From Perlabentimonas sp034003245 (lineage in GTDB: Bacteria; Bacteroidota; Bacteroidia; Bacteroidales; Tenuifilaceae), in NCBI GenBank assembly GCA_034003245.1, contig JAVEYY010000007.1:62001-126000 (forward strand): a DNA stretch of 64,000 bases, written 5' to 3'. Below the pieces are notes generated by a model. The model was not told the origin of the DNA. It did not search any database and worked only from the letters and a program-made list of their open reading frames with translations. Positions 44,654 to 52,424 of this stretch are shown in pieces. How positions within the stretch are numbered: the first letter of the stretch is position 1; each line of letters starts with the position of its first letter. A program made the translations under genes and the position numbers.

Positions 44654-45229
44654 ATGAGTCAATTTATTGAGCAATGTTATGACCAAATGAACCAGGGCGA
44701 GGTAGTTGTTGCCTATAAGGGTGCCATTAATGCTGAAATTATTGCCGATACCTTGAGTTTAGTGGAAGCAAAGCTCGAGGATAGTGATGTGCACAACAGC
44801 ATCAAAAAGAAGCTTTACAACGTGCTGGTTGAAGGGTTACAAAATCTTTACCACCATGTTGACATGCCATTGGGGATTAATAACATCGAGAATAGCATTA
44901 ATAATGGGAATGGGGCAGGTTCAAACTATGGAATTTTTATTCTAAATAGGGTTGAGAGCGGGTTTGTAATATCAACCGGTAATTTTGTTCATCACACTAA
45001 AATAATCGACATTAAGGAAAAAATTGATAAGATTAATTCGCTTTCGAGTGAAGAGTTAAAAGAATTTTATAAATTTGTTCTCAATAACCAAAAATTTTCG
45101 GAGAAAGGTGGTGGAGGATTAGGGCTAATAGATATGGCTCGTAAAACTGGTAATAAGCTAGAATACAAATTCTTCAAGTATAACAACGATTTCGAATTCT
45201 TTAACCTAACAGTATATATTAATTATTGA
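44654..45229 (+). CDS. SiaB family protein kinase
   Basis: The 191-residue protein resembles SiaB-type serine/threonine kinases (GHKL fold, DUF6272). It has an N-box VEGLQNLYHHV near residue 55 and a glycine-rich lid GGGGLGLIDMARK near residue 155. In Pseudomonas, SiaB phosphorylates SiaC; the next gene here encodes a SiaC homologue, 28 bases away. A SiaA phosphatase and SiaD diguanylate cyclase, present in the Pseudomonas operon, are absent from the window. It has its own good promoter. It is probably cytoplasmic. Confidence 0.88.
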   Translation: MSQFIEQCYDQMNQGEVVVAYKGAINAEIIADTLSLVEAKLEDSDVHNSIKKKLYNVLVEGLQNLYHHVDMPLGINNIENSINNGNGAGSNYGIFILNRVESGFVISTGNFVHHTKIIDIKEKIDKINSLSSEELKEFYKFVLNNQKFSEKGGGGLGLIDMARKTGNKLEYKFFKYNNDFEFFNLTVYINY

Positions 45230-45257
45230 AATAATTCTTCGTTTAAAATACAATACT

Positions 45258-45638
45258 ATGGAATTGATAAACATTGAAGGTACGCCCAAAACCCCCACTG
45301 TAACCATGAACCCTGAGACCGGGGTAGTTGAAATAAAAGGTAGATCAATTCCCGAGAACTCTATAGAGTTCTACAAGCCAGTAGTTGATTGGCTTGAGGA
45401 ATATGCCTCCGCTCCCCAGTCGAAAACAGTTGTGAATGTGCAGCTTGAGTACTTCAACACAAGTTCATCAAAATGCATTCTGGATGTTTTCAAAAAGTTA
45501 GAGGTTTTAAAAAAGGATCAAAACGATGTGGTAATCAACTGGTACTACGAGGAAGATGACGAGGACATGCTAGAAGCCGGTGAGGATTACGAGTCAATCA
45601 TCAAGGTTCCTTTTAAGATGATTCAAATTGTGGACTAA
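45258..45638 (+). CDS. SiaC family regulatory phosphoprotein (DUF1987)
   Basis: The 126-residue single-domain protein has the DUF1987 pattern: EIKGRSIPENSIEFYKPVVDWL, then LEYFNTSSSK and the acidic INWYYEEDDEDMLEAGEDYE. Thr68 in FNTSSSK falls where, as I recall, Pseudomonas SiaC is phosphorylated by SiaB. It is cotranscribed with the SiaB-like kinase and ends at a strong terminator. In Pseudomonas the unphosphorylated protein binds and activates a diguanylate cyclase; here its target is unknown. Confidence 0.9.
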   Translation: MELINIEGTPKTPTVTMNPETGVVEIKGRSIPENSIEFYKPVVDWLEEYASAPQSKTVVNVQLEYFNTSSSKCILDVFKKLEVLKKDQNDVVINWYYEEDDEDMLEAGEDYESIIKVPFKMIQIVD

Positions 45639-45661
45639 CTGTTCAATCAATAGGCCCCTAT

Positions 45662-45700
45662 AAAATACCAAGTGGAATTCCACTTGGTATTTTGTTTTTT
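45662..45700 (+). terminator. Rho-independent terminator after siaC
   Basis: AAAATACCAAGTGG (45662-45675) and its exact reverse complement (45680-45693) flank AATT and run into TTTGTTTTTT. Confidence 0.85.
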
Positions 45701-45726
45701 AAAACTTGTAGGAGAACTATATCTAA

Positions 45727-45770
45727 TATAAAAACGAAGGGCTGTGATTCGAGATGAATCACAACCCTTC
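45727..45770 (-). terminator. Rho-independent terminator of yidC
   Basis: GAAGGGCTGTGATTC (45736-45750) pairs, with one G-T wobble, with GAATCACAACCCTTC (45756-45770). On the minus strand the stem is followed by GTTTTTATATT. Confidence 0.85.
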
Positions 45771-45790
45771 ACAATTAGTGTAGTTTTAAA

Positions 45791-47668
45791 TTATTTCTTT
45801 TTACCTTTTGATCCCTGAAGTTGCTGCTGCTGTTTTGCCATCTGCTCAAGCTTTGATTGAAACTTCGATTTTGGCGGTGCAGGCTTTTTGGCATTCTCAT
45901 TCAGCTTCCTAAGAATTGCCTCATCATCAACGGTGCTGCGAATTAATAGGGTTTGCCCAAGAGTTATTATGTTCGATAGGAAATAGTAATAGCTTAACCC
46001 TGCCGAATACTTGTTAAAGAAGAATAACATCATAATGGGCATCATGTAAAGCATCATAAACTTCATGCCGGGCATTTGAGCATTGGCATCGGCCATTTGA
46101 CCCGAACTCAGTTTCGAAGTGAAGAATAACGCCACTGCCATAAGAAGGGTGAAGAGACTCACGTGATCGCCATAAAAGGGTATTTCGAATGGCAACTGAA
46201 GTATTGAGTCGTAAGTTGAAAGATCTTCTGCCCAAAGGAATCCCTTTTGTCTTAGTTCGAACGATGCGGGGAAAAACCTAAACATCGCAATTAAAAATGG
46301 AAACTGAATAAGCATGGGCAAACAGCCTCCCATTGGGCTAACGCCAACCTTTTTGTAGAGGGCCATAATAGTTTGCTGCTTCTTCATGGCATCCTCCTTT
46401 TTGGTATACTTCTTATTTATCTCATCTACCTGAGGTTTTAACACTCTCATCTTGGCCTGGCTCAAGTACGATTTGTATGTGAGCGGGAATAGAACCACCT
46501 TGATTATAATGGTTAAAAGGAAGATGATTAATCCATAGCTGGCAATGCGGTTATCCAGAACATCGAAAAGGAAAATAATTACGTACCGGTTAATCCACTT
46601 AATAATCCATGAGCCTAGCGGAACCACATCCTCAAACCCATACTCATAGGCTTTTAGCGTATTGAAGTGATTGGGTCCAAAGTAGATTTTCATCTTGTGC
46701 TCATCGGCTCTTCCATTCTCTATGGGAATGGCAATCCTCGATGAGAAGCGTTTTATACTCACGCCATCGAGAATTTTGGATGTAGTTAAATTGGCATTCA
46801 AAAAATTCTCTTCAGAAACGAGGAACGTGGAGAAAAACTGCTGCTTGTATCCAATCCACTTAATTCGAGTTGTAACATCTTGCTTCACCTCATCGTTGCG
46901 GGGATTAAGCTCCTCAAAATCACCATTGGTCGATTGGTAGGTTATTGTTGAATACTCACCCTCCTTAATGCTATTCTTCTCGAGCTGAGCTGCGTATATA
47001 TCCCAAATCAAATCGATAGAGTTGGTGTTGCTTGAAAACACACGATCCATATTCGAAAAGCGTACATCGAAATCGACCATGTGAGAACCAGGATGAATGG
47101 TGTAAACGTACTCAACATACGATAATTCCCCTGACATCAACCTCATGGAAAGTGACTTAGATCCACTTCCTTCGCTCGCAACAATTATTGTATCTAGGGT
47201 GCTTGGTGTAAAAAATAGCTTATGGGTTTCAATATTGTTGTTGTTACCCCAAAACTGGAGGCCAAACACGTTCTTATCGTCAGCATAAAGGATAAGTGGA
47301 TCCTGACTATACTTTTTGTAATCCTTAATCTCAGCTGAGTAGATTGCACCACCAAGTGTCGATATTTTAAGCCGAATCAATTCATTTTCAAGGGTAATAA
47401 ACTGTCTTTCGCCTTTAGTTGAACCAGCAAATGCAGTCTGGTTTAGGGGCTGGTTTTGTTCGTTTATTTCCTGCTTTGCCTTTTCGGCTTCAAATGCCAA
47501 TGCTTGGCTTTCCTTAAATTCTCTTTCGCGCTCAGCCTTAACAACTGAAAGCGAATCGTTTCTCCTCTTTGCCGCCTCAATTTGCTCCTGTGATGGCCGG
47601 TTGAAGTAACTAAACCCGATTAGAATTAAGAAGATAATAACTAATCCTATTACTGAATTCCTATCCAT
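45791..47668 (-). CDS. yidC: Membrane protein insertase YidC
   Basis: YidC inserts inner-membrane proteins with or without SecYEG. The 625-residue protein has an N-terminal helix (about 5-20), a large periplasmic beta-sandwich domain (about 60-355), and the conserved five-helix core starting near 365, including QAKMRVLKPQVDEINKKY and VGVSPMGGCLPMLIQFPFLIA in its two typical segments. The C-terminal tail ends with glutamines and KGKKK, a basic tail that may help ribosome contact. It follows pyrG after 144 bases. A TAACTTTG -7 box (minus, 47732-47725) lies 57 bases upstream. Confidence 0.97.
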   Translation of the reverse strand: MDRNSVIGLVIIFLILIGFSYFNRPSQEQIEAAKRRNDSLSVVKAEREREFKESQALAFEAEKAKQEINEQNQPLNQTAFAGSTKGERQFITLENELIRLKISTLGGAIYSAEIKDYKKYSQDPLILYADDKNVFGLQFWGNNNNIETHKLFFTPSTLDTIIVASEGSGSKSLSMRLMSGELSYVEYVYTIHPGSHMVDFDVRFSNMDRVFSSNTNSIDLIWDIYAAQLEKNSIKEGEYSTITYQSTNGDFEELNPRNDEVKQDVTTRIKWIGYKQQFFSTFLVSEENFLNANLTTSKILDGVSIKRFSSRIAIPIENGRADEHKMKIYFGPNHFNTLKAYEYGFEDVVPLGSWIIKWINRYVIIFLFDVLDNRIASYGLIIFLLTIIIKVVLFPLTYKSYLSQAKMRVLKPQVDEINKKYTKKEDAMKKQQTIMALYKKVGVSPMGGCLPMLIQFPFLIAMFRFFPASFELRQKGFLWAEDLSTYDSILQLPFEIPFYGDHVSLFTLLMAVALFFTSKLSSGQMADANAQMPGMKFMMLYMMPIMMLFFFNKYSAGLSYYYFLSNIITLGQTLLIRSTVDDEAILRKLNENAKKPAPPKSKFQSKLEQMAKQQQQLQGSKGKKK

Positions 47669-47756
47669 TTCTTGATCTTTATATTTCTTTGGTACTTATG
47701 AATAATAACTTTTATTATGAATGCCAAAGTTAACCCATATTTGACAAAAGTTAACT

Positions 47757-47778
47757 TTATGCTAAAATTTTAGCATAA
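47757..47778. promoter_or_regulatory. Perfect 22-bp palindrome upstream of yidC
   Basis: TTATGCTAAAA and its exact reverse complement abut without loop. It lies between pyrG and yidC, just upstream of the yidC -7 box, where a -33 element or an operator would be. GTTAAC-containing words repeat beside it (47729, 47750, 47790). No T run follows, so a terminator is unlikely. Confidence 0.45.
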
Positions 47779-47812
47779 GATAGCTTAAAGGTTAACAGGT
47801 AAGGGAACTCCA

Positions 47813-49441
47813 CTACTTCTCCGAACTCTTTTGGCCAAACTTTAGGCTAACCTTTACAAACTCGACGAACAGAGGATGGGGATTAACCACAGTGCTCTTA
47901 TACTCGGGATGAAACTGTACGCCCACAAACCAGGGGTGCTTAGGAATTTCAATTATCTCCACCAAATTTGTATCGGGATTAATGCCCGAAGCAATCATAC
48001 CTTTCTGCTGAAGAGCATCGAGATAGGCGTTATTAAGCTCGTAACGATGACGATGTCGCTCCTGTATCTCAGTTCTACTGTATGCCTTGTGCACAGTTGA
48101 CCCCTCAACCAAATTGCATGGGTATGCCCCCAAGCGCATCGTACCCCCTTTATCTGTAATCCCCTTCTGATCTTCCATTAAATCAATTACCGGATAGTTG
48201 GTGGTTCGGGTCATCTCAGTTGAGTTTGCATCGGAGTACCCCAATACATTGCGCGAGAACTCTATTACGGCGCATTGCATTCCTAAACAAATGCCAAAGA
48301 ATGGCACATTATTCTCGCGGGCATATTTAACCGCCAAAATCTTTCCTTCAATTCCTCTATGGCCGAATCCAGGGGCAACTAAAACCCCGTTTAATTCTCC
48401 AAGCTTCTCCTCAACCGTTTCGGGAGTTATGGTTTCGGAATGAATTGGTGTAATTTCAACCTTACAGTGATTAGTAGCCCCGGCATGTACAAGCGCCTCC
48501 ATAATAGACTTGTAGGCATCGGGAAGCTCAACGTACTTGCCAATTAGCCCAATTTTCACCTTCGATTTTGGCTCCTTAAGCTTAGCCACAAACTGCCTCC
48601 AAGCTTTGAGTTCAGGGGTTTTGCCCAGAGGTAAATTGAGCTTATGAAGTACCGTTACATCCAACTTCTCATTAAGCATTAGCAATGGTACCTCGTATAT
48701 TGTGGAAACATCAATCGATTCGATAACTGCTTCGAGGTTTACGTTGCAGAAAAGAGCAACTTTCTTTCTAATATCAACTGTGAGTGGATGCTCTGTGCGA
48801 AGCACAAGTATATCGGGTTGTATTCCATTCTCCAGCAGAACTTTTACCGAATGCTGAGTGGGTTTTGTCTTTAACTCGCCCGATGCTGCCAAATATGGAA
48901 CCAGGGTTAGGTGTACAATTGCCGAGTTGGACACCCCCAACTCCCATCGCAGCTGACGCACGGCTTCAATATAGGGTAGAGATTCAATATCGCCAACCGT
49001 ACCACCAATCTCGGTGATCACAACATCGAACTTATTCTTTGAGGCCACGAGTTTAATCCTACGCTTAATCTCATCGGTAATATGTGGAATAACCTGTACG
49101 GTTTTCCCCAAATACTCGCCTCTACGTTCTTTATTGATTACAGATTGATATATTCTTCCTGTGGTTACATTGTTGGCCTGGGTGGTAAAAGCATTGAGAA
49201 AGCGCTCATAATGCCCCAGATCCAAATCTGTTTCGGCTCCATCCTCAGTAACGAAGCATTCGCCATGCTCGTAGGGATTAAGGGTTCCGGGATCCACATT
49301 AATGTAGGGATCCAACTTTTGAATGGTAACAGAGTAGCCTCGGCTCTGTAACAACTTGGCCAGCGACGACGATATTATCCCCTTGCCCAATGATGAGGTA
49401 ACCCCACCAGTGACAAATATATACTTTGTATTGTACGGCAT
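47813..49441 (-). CDS. pyrG: CTP synthase
   Basis: PyrG aminates UTP to CTP with glutamine. The 542-residue protein has the synthase domain start YIFVTGGVTSSLGKGII, then DPYINVDPGTLNPYEHGE and IGGTVGDIES, and a C-terminal glutaminase domain with the nucleophile in FFGICLGMQCAV and the FHPEYKS histidine/glutamate pair. Length is standard. It starts 30 bases after the DUF349 gene, so the two form an operon. Confidence 0.98.
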   Translation of the reverse strand: MPYNTKYIFVTGGVTSSLGKGIISSSLAKLLQSRGYSVTIQKLDPYINVDPGTLNPYEHGECFVTEDGAETDLDLGHYERFLNAFTTQANNVTTGRIYQSVINKERRGEYLGKTVQVIPHITDEIKRRIKLVASKNKFDVVITEIGGTVGDIESLPYIEAVRQLRWELGVSNSAIVHLTLVPYLAASGELKTKPTQHSVKVLLENGIQPDILVLRTEHPLTVDIRKKVALFCNVNLEAVIESIDVSTIYEVPLLMLNEKLDVTVLHKLNLPLGKTPELKAWRQFVAKLKEPKSKVKIGLIGKYVELPDAYKSIMEALVHAGATNHCKVEITPIHSETITPETVEEKLGELNGVLVAPGFGHRGIEGKILAVKYARENNVPFFGICLGMQCAVIEFSRNVLGYSDANSTEMTRTTNYPVIDLMEDQKGITDKGGTMRLGAYPCNLVEGSTVHKAYSRTEIQERHRHRYELNNAYLDALQQKGMIASGINPDTNLVEIIEIPKHPWFVGVQFHPEYKSTVVNPHPLFVEFVKVSLKFGQKSSEK

Positions 49442-49471
49442 AATATTAAATGTATGTAAATATTGTAAACG

Positions 49472-51547
49472 CTAGGCTTGATCCATGCTGTCGATCATTC
49501 GGATCTTCTCCTCAATCAGCTTAAGATCTGCCCGTGCCTTTTCAATCTTGCGCTCCACATCTTTTATAAGCTGCTCGGCGTTCTTCGATTTTGCGAAGAA
49601 TCCAATATTGTTCTCCCAAAGAACGATGTCGTTCTCGAGCTGCTTAAGCTGGTTAAAAAGTTTATCGCGTTCGAAACGGATCTTGTTTTCCATCCGTGGA
49701 TTCCCATGAATGGTATCGATTTTGGTTTTGAACTTTAGAATGTTCTTCTTGCTGTTGTCGATTTTAAGATCCTCAAAATGCTTATTGAGTGCTTCGCGAT
49801 ACTGCTTTTGCAACTCGTCCTTTTTCTTAAGAGGAACAAAGCCAATCTCGGCCCAACGACGCTGAAAATCCTTGAGCACTTTAAGGCTGGCTTCAACATT
49901 TTCGGATCCCTTAAATGCTAATATCTCGGCAATTAGCTCTTCCTTAGCCTTAAGGTTATCCTCGTACTTGCTATCAACGGTAGCAAAATGCTTCGATTTA
50001 CGCTCGAAGAAGTAGTCGCATGCGGCTCTGAACCGCTTCCAAACCTCATCGCTGTGCTTACGGGGAAGTGGGCCAATCTCTTTCCAGCGCTTTTGAAGGT
50101 TAATCAGCTCTTCGGTAGCCTTTTTCCACTCTGTGCTCTCCTTGAGGGCTTCAGCCTGTACGCACAAATCTACCTTTAGCTGGAGGTTATTCTGCTGATC
50201 CTCACGAGCATCATGATAATACTCCCTTTTGCTATTGAAGAAGGTGTCACATGCCGCTCTGAATCTATCGTAAATCTTATTGTTATCCTTTTTGGGGGCA
50301 AAGCCAATGGTTTTCCATACCTTTTGGAGTTCAATCATCTCCTTCGACGATTTGTTCCACTCCTTAGCAGATGTAATTACTCGGCTTGCTAGTTCCTCTG
50401 CGCTTTCGCAAAGCGCTTTTTTGGCCTCGTAGTTGGCCTTTTGCTCTTCGCGTAAACCCTCGAAATGCTCTTGATGGCGTTTATTTATGGCTGTTGTTAC
50501 CTCCTTAAATCGTTCCCATATCTCGGTACGGTTCTCGTTGGGCACTGGCCCAATTTCGCGCCACGAATTATGTAACTTCTGAAGCTTATTAAAAGCCACG
50601 ACTATTGAGGGCTCAAGAAGCAACTCCTCGGCTTTTTCGCAGAGAAGAATTTTTTCTTCGAGGTTTCTCTTTAGATCAAGATCTTTAAGCTCATTGTTTA
50701 TCTTCACGTAATCATAAAAGTTCTGGACGTGATGATGGTATGTCTCCCATAGATCGTTGAGATTGGCTTGAGGAACAGGGCCAATTTCGCGCCAGCGTTG
50801 CTGGAGTTCTTTAAAATCCTGGAAAGTCTGATTAACAGATTCGTTTCTGTTAACTAGTTCCTTGATCTCCTCAATTAATGCCTGTTTCTTCTCAAGGTTA
50901 ACTTGCTTTTGACACTCAAGTTCACGGTTGTATTCCGATTTTTTATCGCGGTATTGTCTTAACAACTCCTTAATTTGGGGTTCCATGGGATCAACAGGTG
51001 CTTCAAACTGCTCAACATCGACACCTGCATCGACCCACTCCTTACGCTTTCGTTCAAATTCCGCCTTATGTTTCTTGTAGAAATTAAGCTTAATGCTCTC
51101 AACCTCGTTTCTAATCTTCTGAATTGCTCTATTTTCAATGAGGTACTTCAATCTATCAACCAGTTCATCTCTTGAGATAGAGGTGTAATCAGCTGGCTCA
51201 AGCCCCTCGGTGGGCTCTTCGTCTTCGTGCTGCTCATCCTCTTCCTCTTCGTCCTCCTCATCCTCCATGGGCATCATCTCCTCCTCATGATCCTCGTCCA
51301 TAACATGAGCCTCATCAGTTGAGTCGATCTCCTTTTCGGGTTGAGCATTTTGCTCTTGATTAGTAGTTACCTCAGCAGCCATTTCGTTTACGACGGCCTC
51401 AATGGACTGAACTTCATGCTCCTGTATTAAGTCATTTTCGTGAACTTCAACGGGAGTTGAGTCCTCAGTGTTGGCAGAGTTCTGAGTATTTTCGGCTTCG
51501 CCGAACTGATCATTGCTGATCGGATCCTTATGGTCTTTACTTTCCAT
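49472..51547 (-). CDS. DUF349 repeat protein
   Basis: The 691-residue protein has a very acidic N-terminus (about 70-120, long E/D runs) and five DUF349-type helical repeats recognisable by W(R/K)xIGxxP: WREIGPVPQANLNDLW, WREIGPVPNENRTEIW, WKTIGFAPKKDNNKIY, WKEIGPLPRKHSDEVW and WAEIGFVPLKKKDELQ. A final coiled coil (about 620-690) follows. The family is widespread in Bacteroidota and of unknown function; an acidic helical protein suggests a cytoplasmic binding or scaffolding role. A minus-strand -7 box TACTTTTG lies at 51586-51579. It leads the pyrG transcript. Confidence 0.9.
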   Translation of the reverse strand: MESKDHKDPISNDQFGEAENTQNSANTEDSTPVEVHENDLIQEHEVQSIEAVVNEMAAEVTTNQEQNAQPEKEIDSTDEAHVMDEDHEEEMMPMEDEEDEEEEDEQHEDEEPTEGLEPADYTSISRDELVDRLKYLIENRAIQKIRNEVESIKLNFYKKHKAEFERKRKEWVDAGVDVEQFEAPVDPMEPQIKELLRQYRDKKSEYNRELECQKQVNLEKKQALIEEIKELVNRNESVNQTFQDFKELQQRWREIGPVPQANLNDLWETYHHHVQNFYDYVKINNELKDLDLKRNLEEKILLCEKAEELLLEPSIVVAFNKLQKLHNSWREIGPVPNENRTEIWERFKEVTTAINKRHQEHFEGLREEQKANYEAKKALCESAEELASRVITSAKEWNKSSKEMIELQKVWKTIGFAPKKDNNKIYDRFRAACDTFFNSKREYYHDAREDQQNNLQLKVDLCVQAEALKESTEWKKATEELINLQKRWKEIGPLPRKHSDEVWKRFRAACDYFFERKSKHFATVDSKYEDNLKAKEELIAEILAFKGSENVEASLKVLKDFQRRWAEIGFVPLKKKDELQKQYREALNKHFEDLKIDNSKKNILKFKTKIDTIHGNPRMENKIRFERDKLFNQLKQLENDIVLWENNIGFFAKSKNAEQLIKDVERKIEKARADLKLIEEKIRMIDSMDQA

Positions 51548-51688
51548 GAACTAGAGTATTAACAAACATTGGGTCAAACAAAAGTACTGTTAAATAATTT
51601 AAATTTTCAGCTTACGAAAATACGGAATATGTGCTAATACTCAAATTATTTTAGGAAAAATCAGCGTTTTAAATATTTTGTGGATGTA

Positions 51689-51722
51689 AAAAAGCCTAGG
51701 TCAGATTACTACTAACCTAGGC
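51689..51722 (-). terminator. Terminator of the small heat-shock protein gene
   Basis: GCCTAGGT (51694-51701) pairs with ACCTAGGC (51715-51722); on the minus strand a TTTTTT run follows. Confidence 0.75.
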
Positions 51723-51749
51723 ACGTTTGTTTGATATGGTAATCGGCAA

Positions 51750-52193
51750 TTAGCTCACACTGATTACCCTAGCTGGTTTTTCTATTGCTTCCTCTCGTTT
51801 CTGTAGTGTTATGGTTAAAATTCCATCGCGGTAAGTGGCTTCAATTTTTGATGTATCCACCGATTTCCCGAGGGTGAAAGAACGTTCAAATGGACATTTA
51901 TCAAACTCGCTTAGCAGATAGTTAATTTCATTATTGTTTTCGGATACATTGGCCGAAATGGTTAGGATATCCTTCTCGATATTGATTGCAAAATCGCTTT
52001 TGTTATACCCCGGTACTGCCATTTGAATTTGATAACGCTTGGCCTCCTCCAAAATATTTACCTGCGATACCCTTTTGCAATCCTCGGCATATCGATTTAC
52101 TGCACGGGCAAATCCGTTGATAAAATCACCGTACTCATTACGGTTTGCGGCTGAACTCATCGCGCGTGGGCGAGAAATACTTAGTAGTGTCAT
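51750..52193 (-). CDS. Small heat-shock protein, Hsp20/alpha-crystallin family
   Basis: The 147-residue protein has an alpha-crystallin domain (about 48-140) with YQIQMAVPGYNKSDFAINIEKD in its opening part, FERSFTLGKSVD, and the signature ATYRDGILTITLQKRE, ending with the short C-terminal extension KPARVISVS in place of an IxI anchor. These proteins form oligomers that bind unfolded proteins. It is a single-gene unit divergent from the TonB receptor. Confidence 0.95.
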   Translation of the reverse strand: MTLLSISRPRAMSSAANRNEYGDFINGFARAVNRYAEDCKRVSQVNILEEAKRYQIQMAVPGYNKSDFAINIEKDILTISANVSENNNEINYLLSEFDKCPFERSFTLGKSVDTSKIEATYRDGILTITLQKREEAIEKPARVISVS

Positions 52194-52424
52194 ATTTGTT
52201 GTTTTTTAGTTGTTTTACAAAATAATTTCGTTACTATGATCATAATAAAAAGTATACCACTCCCCCAATAAAGACACATTGACATACACGCAACCAAAAA
52301 AACTGTCATATTGTCTTGTGTATAATAATTATTTCGATTCAAATAATGACTTTTTGTACAATTTTCTTTTAGCTTTGCGGTTTAAATTCCATATAAAACA
52401 AACCGATAGAAGACTTTTGAGCAC

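Noticed and set aside
45662..45770. Small RNA between siaC and yidC
   Set aside because: The two hairpins are explained as convergent terminators of siaC and yidC; no promoter is visible between them.
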